Source of the DNA: Sinohyriopsis cumingii
Taxonomy: Eukaryota > Mollusca > Bivalvia > Unionida > Unionidae
NCBI GenBank assembly: GCA_028554795.2
Contig: CM068827.1
Location: forward strand, 75,651,244-75,715,243
Direction: 5' to 3'
Length of the DNA stretch: 64,000 nt
Shown: piece after piece, positions 1-17,944 of the stretch
How the letters are laid out: each line of letters begins with the position of its first letter
How positions within the stretch are numbered: position 1 is the stretch's first letter
The notes under the pieces: model-generated
Database searches by the model: none
Told to the model about the DNA's origin: nothing
What the model saw: only the letters and a program-made list of their open reading frames with translations
Position numbers and translations under genes: made by a program

Positions 1-992
1 TGTGTCTTAATGTTCAGCAAATTAATAGTTTTCAGTTAAGGTGCTTACTTTCTGTCAGAGAACTCCGCTTATTAGTATTTATTATTTCTGGGATAGGGGC
101 ATTTAGCCTAAACTTTTTATTATCTGTAAAAGGATCAAAAAGTTACCGGGCTTGCGAACCGTTTCTCATTCTTTTCAGTGTCTTTATCTGTATAAATTTG
201 TGCATTTCGTTCTGTGTAAATTTCGTTTCTTATTTTTTAAACCAAGCGGAAATTTAATTATGATTGTTGAAAATAATTCCATAATCCTATAAAAGTTTTA
301 CAACCAATGAAATAACCATAAACTGAAGTAATTGGGAGATTAAAAATGACTGCCGCATGTCAGCAAAAGCTACTTTATGTTCAGTTTTTAAAGACAAAAA
401 CATGGTATTTACAAATAATTACAGCTAAGAAAATAGTCGTTTGAGAAGAAACTCTGTGTGTGTGTGTGCGTGTGTCTTGTGTATCCTGGAAAATTTGCAT
501 CCAAGTTTTATCGTTTTTTTACGCCTGATCATTACAGTCGAAAATTTGTGTTTTAATATAATAGCACTCCCTGAGGAGGCCATGCAGTAAAACAAAGACA
601 GCAATTAAAAGCACACAGTCACACTATTTATTATCTAACTCTATATTAAACTTCAAATATCCATGCACAATCTTATTATGTATTGTACAAATGGATATAA
701 AACTTGGCTTAATTTACTATTCTGAGTTATTCCTGTGCTAAAACTGCAGTCTCTGAGCTTGCACAAGCTTTATATCATTATATAATTCCTGAAAATGTCA
801 GGAAATACATTTTCAGTTTAACCACCAATATGCATATTCTGACACAAACAAACTCTCAAGTTATTATTTTTTTATATAAGGAATGAAAAACAAACTTGCT
901 CTGATGGAATCTCCAACAATTCTGGAAATACTGTCATAGTATTCAATCTTGCCAGCAAGATACGCTCGTGAAACAAATATTTCATACATTCC
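1..992 (-). other. Trk: 3' flank and probable 3' UTR of the trk gene
   Basis: This lies downstream of the TAA stop at 993-995. It is AT-rich non-coding sequence without a usable ORF or a recognised repeat, apart from a short (TG) run near 455-475. The minus strand carries AATAAA at 627-632 (tttatt on plus), a reasonable candidate poly(A) signal about 360 nt after the stop. The transcript end itself cannot be determined from sequence. Confidence 0.45.
627..632 (-). other. candidate polyadenylation signal AATAAA
   Basis: tttatt on the plus strand reads AATAAA on the coding strand, about 360 nt 3' of the trk stop codon. Similar hexamers occur by chance often in AT-rich DNA, so this is only a candidate. 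Confidence 0.3.
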
Positions 993-1178
993 TTATAACA
1001 AAAGATCAGCATATCCAGGATGAGATCGACAAAGTCTTTCGAGGTGATTGCAAGTGTCTTTCATTGCAATTCTTTCATGCGGCTGTCGCTTCCAGCTTGC
1101 CAGCATCAGCTTATACACTTCTTCTGGTGCCATTAATGGTGTGTCTAGCAGGTGTCCATTCTGAATGCATTCGATAAC
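993..1178 (-). CDS. Trk: trk last exon: end of kinase C-lobe and C-terminal tail
   Basis: The exon begins with GTT after the acceptor TTTTATCCAG and encodes 61 residues plus TAA. It starts VIECIQNG, continuing the Trk motif after the activation segment, then APEEVYKLMLASWKRQPHER (the kinase subdomain XI region, with the conserved W and R), and ends PGYADLLL. Vertebrate Trks end with a PLC-gamma docking tyrosine in the form YLDxLG. Here the tyrosine is in the same place eight residues from the end of the family alignment, but followed by ADLL, so the canonical docking motif is altered. The tail is very short, as in all Trks. Confidence 0.92.
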   Translation of the reverse strand, partial: VIECIQNGHLLDTPLMAPEEVYKLMLASWKRQPHERIAMKDTCNHLERLCRSHPGYADLLL

Positions 1179-1295
1179 CTGGATAAAATATGGAGGATAC
1201 CAATATAACAAAAATTAAAGACATGGAAAGGTTTCATTATATAGAGGTAATAGATAAGCCTCGTAAGTAAACACATTAACTTCTTCAAATAGAAC

Positions 1296-1411
<116 letters not shown>

Positions 1412-1600
1412 GTGTGTGTGTATGTGTGTGTGTGTTTTAATGTAATGTGGATTCAAGGATTACGCACCCATATCCCATTAACCTTTGAAAGAAAATGCAT
1501 CATATTTTGTGCTTTGAATGTTGAGGAGAACTAATTATCCTCATTTCATTCAGCGAATGTAAACCTTGTGAATAGTGGATCGTTTTGCGATAATTTATGA

Positions 1601-1700
1601 ACTTGCAAAGTAATAGTAAATCGTAAAGAACTTGCAAAGTAATAGTACATCATAAAGAACTTGCAAAGTAATCGTACATCATAAAGAACTTGCAAAGGAA
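1601..1700. repeat. 29-bp tandem repeat, about 3.4 copies
   Basis: Units at 1601-1629, 1630-1658 and 1659-1687 plus a partial fourth share the core acttgcaaagtaat..tacatcataaaga with one to three differences. A related fragment with acatcataaaga and ttgcaaaggaata recurs near 2974-3010, so the unit is also dispersed. Confidence 0.85.
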
Positions 1701-4506
1701 TATCATTATATGCTCATTTATTTCTCCTTTAACTTTGCATTGTCAGAATCGTGCAGTATTATACGATATTGAACTGGCGCTCAAAATTCATATTTCACTC
1801 ATAAAGGAATTACTTTCTATTGTAAACAAACAATGGACGCAGACGCCAGCACTTTTAATTTATAAACAAATCATGTAGACTCAAGTAGAAGGCCCTTTAC
1901 GTTTTGTTAATTAAATTTGTTTCTGAATGAACTAAAGCAGATGTTTCGTGGACTGCCACATACCAGGTGCGTTGCTCCATTCCGCGTTAACGCTTTTGAT
2001 ACAATGTCACGGATTTAGTTGGGCGATGGACGCGAGATTTCATAAAATTGCTGGGTACCTACAAATAACATGCAAGTGACAAGGGATAAACTGTCTCTTT
2101 TAGCTGGTAATAAGAATTGCAAAAAATATACTTACAGTTTTACATCCTGCATTTCTTCAAAATGTACTTTCTTAGTCCTGCAAATTCGAATTACATGAAC
2201 CATGTCATGGGTTCTTAAGGTTGATTACATATTTCGACATTTTACTGTAATTTCGACTATTCAAAGTGCAATTACATCCTCCTTACTGCACGCAAATAAA
2301 ATAAACATTATATTCCACTGCATTGTTTTGGTAATTGCAATTGGAAGACTTTATATTTTTACCACATTATGATTTCAAACATTCAATGGCGGAACAGAAA
2401 CGCGCTTGCAGATGTCAACACGCTGCTCCGTCGCCGCTTAAATCCCACGTACGTTATGTAGAATCAGCACATAAATCCAGTCCAAAATCACTAAATTTCG
2501 TAGAAACGACAGAAATGCCAACCTCTATTCATTCCAAATTGAATGGAATAGTTATTGCAGTGCAGATTCATTCACAATATGACTCCAAATTTCAATTTTA
2601 AGAAGAGCAACGAAAAAAAACATTTTCTTTCGAAAGTTGTCTAGCGCGCGACTAAATTCAAATTTATCTGGGCGGAGTTATGTGCACATTAATAATGTTG
2701 TTGTTGTGTAATGATGAATCTGCGCTTGTGCGGTTAGTTTTTGGAATACAGCATACATTCAGTTATTTTGTTTCGTTTATTTTATTTTTATTTACATCAT
2801 AAAGACTTAGTGAGAATAAGAAAATGAGCATATAATACAAAGTTTACTGCATTTGGGTGGGAAGATATGAACTCGTTTTGTCGAATGGATATATTGCATC
2901 CCGAAGGTGGTGCTGTATTTCCAACCGAAAAACTCGTTCATATTTTCCCATTCAAATGCAGTAACTTCTAAATACATCATAAAGAAATTGCAAAGGAATA
3001 ATACATCATAAACACAAGTATCACTTATGGTAGATATCGCATCAGATTCGCCTATATCTGCTTACATATTTTTCAGTGAAACACATCAAATTTCCCAGCT
3101 TTAATGTTTGCTTTTAGTAATAACTTTTGGAGACTAGTTGGTTGTTCCCATTGATTCAAATCGGAGAAGAGATATTTACCTCTCTATGAACAATCCATCT
3201 AAATTTGCATTTTGAAATTCGTTAAATATCCATTACATTAGTCTACAGCTCTTTGTCTGCTTTTATCCAAACATAAACTAATAAAACTAATAAAACTAAT
3301 AAAACTTATTGTAAATATCTCTGGCAACATGCTGATGAAACTTATCTATTCTGTAAAATGCGTATAAAGACTTTCTGTCCTTTATGAATGTAAATTTCAC
3401 GTCCTCTAAGTCCCCCTGGAATTAATTCGACATTGATTAATTGGCAAGTAGCCAGCTATTGGACGGCCATCGTTAAGGCGCGATTCCATACATTCCCCTC
3501 TTGATCACCATAGCTCAAGATGTATTGTAACGAAATGGATAAAAATGTGTCAGTTTTTGACATTCATCAAGATGTTTGGGACTAAATACAAGTCTGAAAT
3601 CTTTGATAGAATATACGTTTTGTGTATATATAAGATATATTTAACTTTATCTATGGGAGACACGCATCATAACTTGAAGTGATATGGCACCAAGTGTTTT
3701 TCTATATAACTTTTTGATTGTTTAGAATTTTTGAAATGACATGCTGGAGAATGTTTCAGCCTAGGACTAGGCAAGTCGTTAAATCAGTGATGTTCAGAGA
3801 TATCGACGTGTTCTATCCTGTGTTCTATCCATATAATGACTATCAACTGTATTGTTATTAATAGTTATAGCGATGGTGAAGTTATTAAACTATTTTACAT
3901 GTCATCCCGAGGAGCTGCATGACTATCTTTGGATTATTTTTAAAACTCAATTTTAGGATGACACGCATCCACTGCCACCTACTACTCACGAGCTTTGGAT
4001 CCTGTATAGTTTAAGTACTTATGAGAAAGTATAAAGTTTAAATGTTTCCACCATTGTATTGTAACAATCCTAATGTATGTGCTAATTGTATTTAAGCACC
4101 GGTTTATAGGTTTGTTATATTTTAGTGATTATTTGCTTCAGTGTGGAGAATCTGTGTCAGGAACATATTACTGAAAACATATAGAACCGGTTATTAGGTG
4201 TACGTGCCATTCATTTGGAATCAAATTCAATGTGCCTTTGTGGTTTCATCGATTAGTTTCGTAAATTGGCCCCTTCCTAATTGTTTAATATAAGGAACTC
4301 GCATGTATAAGTGTTCAGCAATTATAGATAAGAATATTTTGCATTTTATGCGTTTGGGTTATATGTTGTAGCACGCGGCACGAACTACCAATCTATGTCT
4401 TAGAAACGAGTACTGACAAATCACGCAAACGTGAATCATGAAAATCGTGTAAATGAAATCAGTGTCTCGTAAATGTGTAGTCGTTAGTTTGATTAGAGGA
4501 ACCAGA

Positions 4507-4508
<2 letters not shown>

Positions 4509-4549
<41 letters not shown>
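4509..4549. repeat. (TG)n microsatellite
   Basis: About 20 TG units in the last trk intron. Confidence 0.95.
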
Positions 4550-4552
<3 letters not shown>

Positions 4553-4589
4553 AGTGTGTGTTCTTATGTTATGTGTTTAGGCTCTATTA

Positions 4590-4780
4590 AACATTAACAA
4601 AAGAAAGAGTGTAAACAACAAGCTTTGAAAAATGTATCATAATTTATTTCCCCGGAAAAACACTGTAAAAATCGAAAAAATAAAGAACTTACAGTGTTAA
4701 GAATCGAATCGAAAAAAAATTACAACAATAATCCACGAAATCAATTTTACAAGTCCTAGTAATGAAATGTTCTAATGGAT
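4590..4780 (-). repeat. degraded LTR fragment of the minus-strand gypsy family
   Basis: It shares an ordered series of short blocks with the LTRs at 16.8 kb and 22.0 kb: aacaacaagctttg, then aatttatttccc, then aacttacagtgttaagaatcgaatc, then acaagtcc. The order and spacing match, but identity is low. Boundaries are approximate. Confidence 0.45.
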
Positions 4781-5489
4781 TCAAGTTCGAGTCCCGACGA
4801 AATACCTGAAATGGAAGGCGATGACGTATACTGTAACCTTTATGGTGTTGTATCATCTACAGTTCTTTTTTTATTCTATAGTCAATAATATTCCGGTGTT
4901 TGAATTTCCGAATAAAATTTAAATAAATGTCTTTGTGCAAGAATTCTATATAAGTACTCATATATTTCCAGGAAAAAGAATTAATCTTTTAGAATCCAAA
5001 TAATATGAATAAAAATTACCACATTACTCCACACTGTCACAACAGACACTTTCCATTGCAAAGTAAAAGCTGAGAAAAATCTCTATAAACAAAGGTTATA
5101 CAGTAACTTGAGACGCAAAACAGATTCCAGGATGAGGGTCACGTGATCACATTCTAGAATGATTAAGAAGGTATATACAACTCTAACAGTACAGCCTGGA
5201 TTTCACTAGCACCTTTCACACACCAAAAAAGACTAAAAATGTTGTTGTTTACTTGACCCCCCAATCAAGGCCAGGAACTAGGTCGAAAATAGAAGCAGCG
5301 TTTCTATTATTAGGTATTTATGAAAGGATTCAGGTCAAACTAATGAAAAGAATGAGGTCAAACTAAATTTTCTGGAAAATATCAAATTCCTAGTAAACAA
5401 AAGTACATTGCATTGACATGTAATGAAATTAAAAATACAAAAATCAAACTTACAAACAAATAATTAAATTAAATCAAATATACATAAGC

Positions 5490-5545
5490 GTGTGCGTGAT
5501 TTGGATCTTTAACGTAACGTTAAAAATTTTCAATCATATCGAGTA
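5490..5545 (-). repeat. SINE 3'-tail fragment
   Basis: The stretch from gtgatttggatctttaacg to caatcatatcg matches the 3' end shared by the two tRNA-derived SINEs at 33.6 kb and 35.97 kb, including the (TG)-type simple tail. No tRNA-like head is recognisable here. Confidence 0.45.
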
Positions 5546-6470
5546 ACAAAATATGTAGTAATAGTATGTTGACAATTGTTATCTTGTGGTCCATGGAAAA
5601 AGGATAACGAAAGACCTGAAACGATTTCATGCAGGTGCTCGATATTGCTTGCAACGTACAGTCGCGAGGTGTTGTCAGACCCCTGTGGCGTATTACAGTT
5701 TGTATTTTAATAAACAACCACCTGGAAACAATGATTAAGGTAAGTCACCTGCTAGTAATGAAATCATCTGCAAATTCCACCGCGCATAGTCAATATCTTC
5801 TATAATTACCTTCTTGAAATTATGAGAATGTTAGTACAAAAGGGTAATATTAAAATCATCCAATGAGCCAAAACCTGTAAATAATGTATACACTGTTAAT
5901 TATTAAACAAATCTCAGCCTATAGACAAATAACTGTCGGTTTGATTAAATATATATAAAACAACAATTCTGTGTCACATTCTGCTAGACACTATTACCTT
6001 CGAAGCTACAGCAGCATTTAGACGCTCTGTTAATTTACAGCGCAAGAATTATACAGGGCACAGTTATACTCATTTCACTGTTAGTATTAATTACCATTTT
6101 CATACATTTCATTCATTTCCACAATTACAGTTTTCAACGCGAATTGTTTTTCTTGCTACTTATACAGTTAATAGACATTGATCATGCTAAAAATCCTTTA
6201 CCAAAAAGACTGGTGTATTTATGCAACGTTACAAGAATACCTAAAAACCTTACTTTAATACAGCGTCCGTCATCTAAAAACCATATAATCATGATTTAAA
6301 TCGGAAGGGAAATTGTTTTTTCTACTCTGGCTTTATGTGTAGTGTGTAACAGATTTCTTTGTCCTTCAACAATAGTGGTGTAAAATGTTAGGAATTAAGA
6401 AGACTGATAGTTTTATTGTAAATGGATAATGATATGTTTAAAATTGAAATTCGTTTATTTCTTCCAACTA

Positions 6471-9936
<3,466 letters not shown>

Positions 9937-10174
9937 CCGGTAATAATCTGTACTGTATACATCCCTGGACATGCCGAAATCACCAATCTTCACTGCAAGT
10001 TTTTGTCCGACAAGACAATTCCTTGTGGCCAGATCTCTGTGGACAAAATGCTGAGATGCTAGGTAAGACATGCCCCGTGCTATCTGGCTGGCAATATGTA
10101 GCAGTTCTATCACTGATAAAATGGGATCTGACACAGGCCCATTACGTAACAAAGCTGCATCGGGACCACGTAAT
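9937..10174 (-). CDS. Trk: trk exon: kinase catalytic loop, DFG and activation loop
   Basis: 238 nt, entered in phase 2 (CG|A) and left in phase 0 (CGG|GTGAGT). It encodes 79 residues with LRGPDAALL (the Trk insert equivalent of LRSHGPDAxLL), the catalytic loop HRDLATRN with the RD aspartate and the tyrosine-kinase AAR/ATR pattern, [15 protein letters not shown] with the magnesium-binding DFG, and all three autophosphorylation tyrosines of the Trk activation loop. Every catalytic residue expected in this segment is present. Confidence 0.96.
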
Positions 10175-10736
10175 CTAAAATTAATTATAACATGGACGAG
10201 ATGAACATGTACACATGCATATGTACATAGACAGCAAAGTTATTTACTTCCACTTTTGGGAATTAGTATTTCCTTCACCGATTCACTACCCGTATTATCT
10301 TGGCCAGCTTCAAGAGAACAAACAAAATTTTAATACAATCATGAACAGTTTTTGCTATAGTTTATTATTATTCCACTATACATGCATAACCAACCATATT
10401 TTCATCATAAAAACCCAGGAAGTATAGAATAAATGACGTCGAACTTTCGAATCAATATATATGTCAAGGCGATAGAGATCTCGAAGACCTAAAGCAACAA
10501 TAATATACTAGAAGCAAAAACGAATACATTGTTTTATAAAGATAAATTTGGGAGCCTAATAGTACATAGGACAATGTCAATACACGTTAATTTATCTGAA
10601 TCATATTCCTTCAAAGACAACTACCGTTGTTTTATTCTACCGACAAGAGAGAGGATACAAAAAAGGTCACGATAAGTCAAATATTCTACTAAATCAATCA
10701 TACATTAATTGGGAGAGTGTGAGGAAAAAGAACAAG

Positions 10737-10812
<76 letters not shown>

Positions 10813-12942
10813 CATGGCTAATTCCAATTTTACGTTTGTTATGTCCTCTCCACCCCTCCACGCCCATAAACAAATAACAAACACAAACACAACCACAAAA
10901 GAGGGGCTAGTTATAACCCTTAAAGGCAGATCTGAATGTTAGAAATTTTAATTTGCTAGACATTTCAAGCGCATTACGTAAAGGTTACGCACTTTCATTC
11001 ATCGGATTAGAAGATATAGCTATTTGCTTGCCACCAAATGCGATTTCCCGGAGACTTGTAAACAGTTCAATACACACGTGCGAGTTTGTGACATCACATG
11101 AGCAACTCCCGTTATTAGCAAAATGGCGTGATGATGTGACATTCAACGACAATTCCAATAAATCTGCTTTTGTCTTGCAACAGTGTTTAAATAATGTGTA
11201 TATTTCTATTTATGTATGGATGACATATTTTCAGTAAAAGGGTTTATTTGTGTTTAACTTGTCTGTCAGAATCTTGCATGCACTGATTACCATAAAGTGA
11301 CACTGTATGCACTTGTTAATGATTTTCTTCACAAAACAGACGTGCAAACGTTTTGTACAATAGTAAGATCCGAATGCCAAATACAGAATAAATTATATAT
11401 TTCGACAAAAAGAAAATGAACCATTACAAAAACACTCTTGTGTATTAAATGCATCTGTGTTAGGTGTCATTCATATTACAAGAGGCAATCAAACATGGAG
11501 GCCAACAAATAATCTCTATAATAAAAATAACCACTTTCAACAGTTTTGCAGCTTGTCTGGTAGTCTAGATGAAAAAGCGAGGGCTTGTCTTTTCACACAA
11601 AGCATATTTAAGCAATCAAGACTTCTTCATTTGGATTTGTATTAAATAATAACCACTCAATACCTTGTATCAGTCTTTAATACGTCAGAGACAAAGAAAC
11701 TAAAAAAAGTCAGCAAAACAAAAAGAAACCATTTCTCTTTATATTGAAAATGAATCGGCTCAGAAAAAATGAAGGCGTGTCTAAAGACACCATCAACTAA
11801 ATATCTGAAAAAATTCTTTAGAACAAATCATTGAGTGGTACATGGATTGAATAATTTTAAGGAAATAGATCTGTTGAAAAAAATGATTAGAGAAACAAGT
11901 CACAATGGTAATTATTTGAAAATAACTCTTATACAATTTGTAATACAGATATCAGAAAGTGAATTTGCATTTACCTATCAACACCTCCTTCTTTTGTTTT
12001 GAAAATTAAGTCCTTGTTTTTAACTCTATGATTTATAAGACTGAGACATGTTTTACTCAGTATGAAGATGATATGGATTCTTTGTAAAGCAGTGAGTAGA
12101 TCGAAGTAATATTGGACCGCTTTGTTCCGTGCTGCCACCTGTCGAATTCAATGGACTGAACTGAGTACCATACTTTATTGTAACCCAGCAACGAATTAAG
12201 AGCGAATGTTTGATAATTGGACAATTGATAATCAAGCAGGTCAGATTCCGTTTGGAAATGCATCATTAATATTTCATGAAACCATCTGACTGGGAGCGTC
12301 TTTTTTAATAGCATCAATCGTAGCACAGAAATAAAGAGCGGAAGTTTGATAACTGATTGATAATTTTCCGTAAATATTGAATTAAATGTATTGTTGAAAC
12401 GAATAATAATAATTTGGGAAGACGGCGGTTCCCGGAGAGGCAACATTAGACCGTCACTGCCTTGTATTTATCAGTTGTTGTAGTAACTGACAGTCGTTGG
12501 CAATTCCTCTGCATTTCTCGAGTTTCCCACTCTCTATGTGTGTATGTACGTATGTATCTATGTACGTATGTATGTATGTATCTCTTCTTGTTGAGACCTA
12601 ATCCGACGGTTTATTGATTTGTTTATATTTGGTGTACATGTAGCTAAGAACATCTTCCCCAAATGCATTTCAAATCGACGAGTCTGCTTACGAAGAACTG
12701 CTACAGAGTAAAGTTAAATTTAATCTTTCCCGATATGTTCAATAAAATTTCAACGGTTCTCCATCAGACGACTGGTCAAATTTACTGTAAAACTTTGTGG
12801 GAGAAAACAATTGTGAAGACTTAAATCAACCTACAGTTACAACAAATCGACTGATTTAATAAGGCTTAGAGACCATTCGTCAAATGGCGTGTTAATAGGA
12901 TTATCACGTGCTGATCTACATGTCTGGCCATGGTGAACTTAC
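10175..12942 (-). other. trk intron, no gene seen
   Basis: A 2.8-kb intron containing (TA)n at 10739-10810 and short GTAT/GTAC-type repeats near 12,540-12,580. The apparent ORFs on both strands have no family resemblance or coding character. I see nothing else. Confidence 0.65.
10739..10810. repeat. (TA)n microsatellite
   Basis: About 36 TA units within a trk intron. The YIYI reading frames on both strands are artefacts. Confidence 0.97.
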
Positions 12943-13249
12943 CGAAGGTAATTCTTTAAATCTCCATTTTCCATGTATTCAAATATCATCATGAAACACT
13001 CCTCGTCTATGCATATACCATAGAAGGTGACAATATTTTCATGTTGAATATTAGTAAGCAGTTCAGCTTCTCTCTTGAAGTCTCTTTTTGCATCATCTAT
13101 AATGCCATTTTTGGGCATTTTAATAGCAACCATAACTGTTTCTCCTTCAGCAGGCACGTTGTCACACCGACCGAGAAATACACGTGCGAAAGCCCCCTCC
13201 CCTACCTCTCGGATACAACTGATGAATTCAGAGCGAATGTATCTAACAC
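12943..13249 (-). CDS. Trk: trk exon: kinase N-lobe (P-loop, VAIK lysine, alpha-C)
   Basis: 307 nt; acceptor TTCTTTACAG|GTGTT, donor CTTCG|GTAAGT. It encodes [20 protein letters not shown], then ARVFLGRC: the glycine loop [18 protein letters not shown] carries the ATP-binding lysine, [17 protein letters not shown] the alpha-C glutamate, and [14 protein letters not shown] the hinge. In family terms HENIVTFYG and FEYMENGDL align with Trk HxHIVRFFG and FEYMRHGDL. The first codon is completed by a C from the juxtamembrane exon (R). Confidence 0.95.
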
Positions 13250-14224
13250 CTGTAAAGAAGAATATAATTGGTTAAGTTGTCATTACAGTGTTGATGTTTA
13301 CGATGATAATAATGATGATAGTGACGATACGTGTATGAGATTTATGCCTATTAAGCGTGTATGTGCATATATATTATTGCACCTTATGTGGATACATTAG
13401 AAAGAATGGAATGGAAGAGGAGTTGAATGACATGATAAATAAAGCATGTATACTTCTTGTATCTTTTCACTTTCGAGAAACATTATTACATGTTATATTT
13501 TGGGTTTTGCCACGAAAAAGGAGCAACGTCGCCAAATAAGCGACTTACCTTGCTCATGTTTACTTAAAATAACTGACACATCAACACATGAAAGCTTATA
13601 TCATGCTACGTCAATGGGAGATAAGTACATTGTCCCGAGACGCACAACAGCGGTTGAACCCGTCCCCTCTAAGGGTGATTCATAACCGTATTCCTCTGGT
13701 CGTAAACCACTTATAACAACTCGACTCCACAAGTTCTTGAACAAGTCAGTTAGAAATCTTGGACTCGCGACCCACTAGTTACGAGTTACATTCTTTAATA
13801 TCGCTAATATTTAATCGACGTTGCACGAAATATAGTTTTTACTTTTCAATAGTTCCACTTCCTCGCATTAACTAAAGTAATAATTCACAATTCATGAAGT
13901 CGTTGCCGTAATTAGTATGTGCCTCTTGTTATGTACATGATTCCATGTATAAACATTTCTGCAGAGTCAAACTTTGTGTAGCAGGAACTTCACAACTAGT
14001 GTGACTACTTCAACATTTTCAGACAAATGAATTTACTGGGTAGTGACCTAAGCATGTTACGAACTTTACTGCTTTTCTACTTAAAAAATCTTCCTGATGA
14101 ATTAATATAATTGGTATAAAAAAGTAATTTTATAACTTATTTGAATAAATTATAGGCCGGGAACTAACTACAAAACATTCAAAATGGATTATAGGCACTG
14201 AAATACATCTTTGTGAACATAACG

Positions 14225-14420
14225 TTACGAATCTATGGTCATACACAAAGTAACAGAAAGAAGCAAAACCAACAAGTTTTGTGAAACTTAACAAATAAAT
14301 TAATCATCAAAGTTATAAAATAAACATATAAAAGAAACTTACAGTATTATGAATTGAATCCAAATTAATCCTACAAAGCTCTATGTTCTATTCAAGTCCA
14401 AAAGAATCGATTGCTTCGAA
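14225..14420 (-). repeat. degraded gypsy LTR fragment
   Basis: The ordered blocks gttacgaatctatgg, aaaaccaacaagttttgtg, aacaaataaatt, acagtattatgaattgaatcc and caagtcc match the start of the 22.0-kb LTR in the same order and spacing. Confidence 0.5.
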
Positions 14421-15195
14421 TGAATTTTAGATACTCAAATGCACTGGTCTGCCAACAGTTCTGATGTATCAAAATGGTGTTGTCATACTATAGATAATCA
14501 CCACATTTACAGTCATGAATAAAATCTTTAAACAGTTTAGATCTGCATTCAAATATTGCTTTCTTCAGATGTAATTTGACACACATGAAATGCATTTTCA
14601 CTGGACTCTTTGAAACGATGCTACAAATGCTAAGCCGCGTCTGCAATTTGTCATGTTGGCAAGAGTTTCGAAATGAAATTGGCAAAAGAAAATAAAAAAG
14701 AGAAATAAAATAACAATGCTATGACCGCATTTGATGCGAACTTTGATGAGATTCTGCTACGTATAGATCTATACTATTATTTTTTTTCTAAACATTTTTT
14801 AAAATTTCTATTAAGATTGATATTAAAGGTACAATCTATTTATTAAATTGCCATTGTGAATAAATACAAAAATGTGATTACTGCTGAAAGTCAGTCCATC
14901 TTTTACCTTGCAATTTTGAACGAAGAGTTAACTTTCTTATGGAAAACAATATGTTGTTAACGTAACTCGTGGCTACAGATTTACTATATGCAGAATAAGT
15001 TGAAATTTGTGTGATGATGTGTTGGTCGTCTTTTTCAAAGCTTTTACGTTTTTTAGCTATAATATTCTGATCATGCCTAGGTAAACGTCATAATCTCAAT
15101 GCAACAGCAACAACAACAACAGTAACAACAACTACAACCACTACAATTACTACTACTACTGATACTGCTTATAAGAATACTTCTTACTATTAATA

Positions 15196-15340
<145 letters not shown>

Positions 15341-15822
15341 CTAATTTGAATTTCTAAATTGATAAAATAAATCAAAGAAAACTGTGACAATATTATACAC
15401 AAAATAGAATCGAATTTTTTAAAAGATTTTGTACTTCGATGCATAACCGAACTTCGCCCTTTACAAGCTACTAGTTGAATTTGTGCCTTATCAGTTGGAA
15501 AACTCATTGTATGCAAAATGAAACTTGTTCAAGGCTAAGTTTTAGATGAAATGTTGAAATCGTATTAGAGTTTTATATTTTCTATGTTTTCTCTTTATAA
15601 GGGGGATCAAATATTACAATACAAGTATAAAATTTTCCAAATGTTACAAATGCAAGTTCACTATATTTATCAAGTGTTCGTAAAATATATACTTGAAACC
15701 CACAATAGTGCGTTTATTTACATTAATCAAGTCTTTAAAAACCTTTGATTTTGTGCAAAATGGTTTGCTTTTAAGATGACGTGGTTATCTGTTTTTGCAA
15801 TATGTCTGTTGAGTATCCTTAC

Positions 15823-16093
15823 GTGTACCGAAATCGTGTCCGAAGTCCCCTGGATAGTAATTAGGGTTGTCATTGAGCTGCATTGCTGTAAGTGGCATAT
15901 TTTCTACTGCAATGGGACCCTCTGTTGCTTTCTTTTTCCCAAGAAACGTAGACAGAGATATCCAGCTTTTCCTGTGATTTATAACCTTTCCATCTTGTGC
16001 CACCACCTGCCTTCGAAATTGTCGGATTCCGATTAATATAACCGCAAGAAGTAGAGAAGCAGCAGCGAAACATGTTCCCAAGACGATGTATGT
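15823..16093 (-). CDS. Trk: trk exon: transmembrane segment and juxtamembrane region
   Basis: 271 nt; acceptor TTTTGTTTTAG|ACA, donor GGTACAC|GTAAGG. It begins TYIVLGTCFAAASLLLAVIL, a hydrophobic membrane-spanning helix of about 22 residues, followed by the stop-transfer stretch RQFRRQ. The juxtamembrane part ends DNPNYYPGDFGHDFGT. NPNY is an NPxY phosphotyrosine motif; in vertebrate Trks this is the Shc/FRS2 docking site (NPQYF) just before the kinase domain, and the distance to the P-loop is the same here. Codon phase with both neighbours is exact. Confidence 0.92.
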
Positions 16094-16423
16094 CTAAAAC
16101 AAAACAATTAGAACAAGATTTTAAAAAATAAAAAATAAAAAACCGCTATGATAAGGTCAAAATTATCATGTGAAGGAAGGCTTTACTTAAATTACAGGAC
16201 AAAGTTTATCCATAATTGTGTTATTAAACATTATCATAAATATCATTCAAGCAACAGTTAGCAATTTGGTTTGGATTTCTTTGTTTTTAAGAAATCGTTG
16301 CCAACCTGCACCGTCTTCATATACAATTCGACATAAAAATAAATTTTTCTTCATGAGACTAGTTGAACAAGATGCTAAAATGCGCCTACAATTTGTCATG
16401 TTGGTGAGATTTTAGAAAAGATA

Positions 16424-16515
16424 TTTACAACAACATTTACAACAACATTTACAACAACATTTACAACAACATTTACAACATTTACAACAACATTTACAAC
16501 AACATTTACAACAAC
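16424..16515. repeat. 12-bp tandem repeat (acaacatttaca)
   Basis: About seven near-perfect units of a 12-bp motif, acaacatttaca, with one 9-bp variant. Confidence 0.9.
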
Positions 16516-16813
16516 AAACGAAAAGAATCATGCTATGAAATTACTGATGTGTAGGAAGGTGGTATCCAAGTTAGGTTTCTCAATTTGTCTTTGAGATTTG
16601 TATTTTTAAATAGTCGAAATTAGTGAAGTACTTTCTTAAAAGAATAGCATTTGTGTTTGTTCAATGCCGTTGGGAATGGTATTCCACAACACTGCTTCGG
16701 AATATAAAAGATAGTTTGTACAGAGTCGTTTTGAATTTAGCCAGTTGACCTCATATTATGTGAATGGATATTGGAAGTTGGAGTTTTGAAATCATTGGTA
16801 TATTGTGTAGTCA

Positions 16814-17771
<958 letters not shown>

Positions 17772-17944
17772 GTACGATCTCCTCGTAAGGAAAAAAGAAA
17801 GATTTGCACAATTAAACTTTGTTTTAAATATCAGTCAAACATAGTGTAAATATAATTAAAATTACATAAGTTCATTTTTATGAGTGACACAAAATGTACG
17901 TAAAGAATATAATAATGTTCATACACGTGAAACTGCATCTCCAA

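Noticed and set aside
12057..12446. 129-codon minus-strand ORF in a trk intron
   Set aside because: It lies inside a clean intron, has AT-driven composition (F, I, L, S, Y), no recognisable motif and no splice context.
13600..13760. possible degraded SINE (ggttgaaccc, gtcgtaaacc)
   Set aside because: Only two short strings resemble tRNA boxes; the body and tail of the SINE family are absent.
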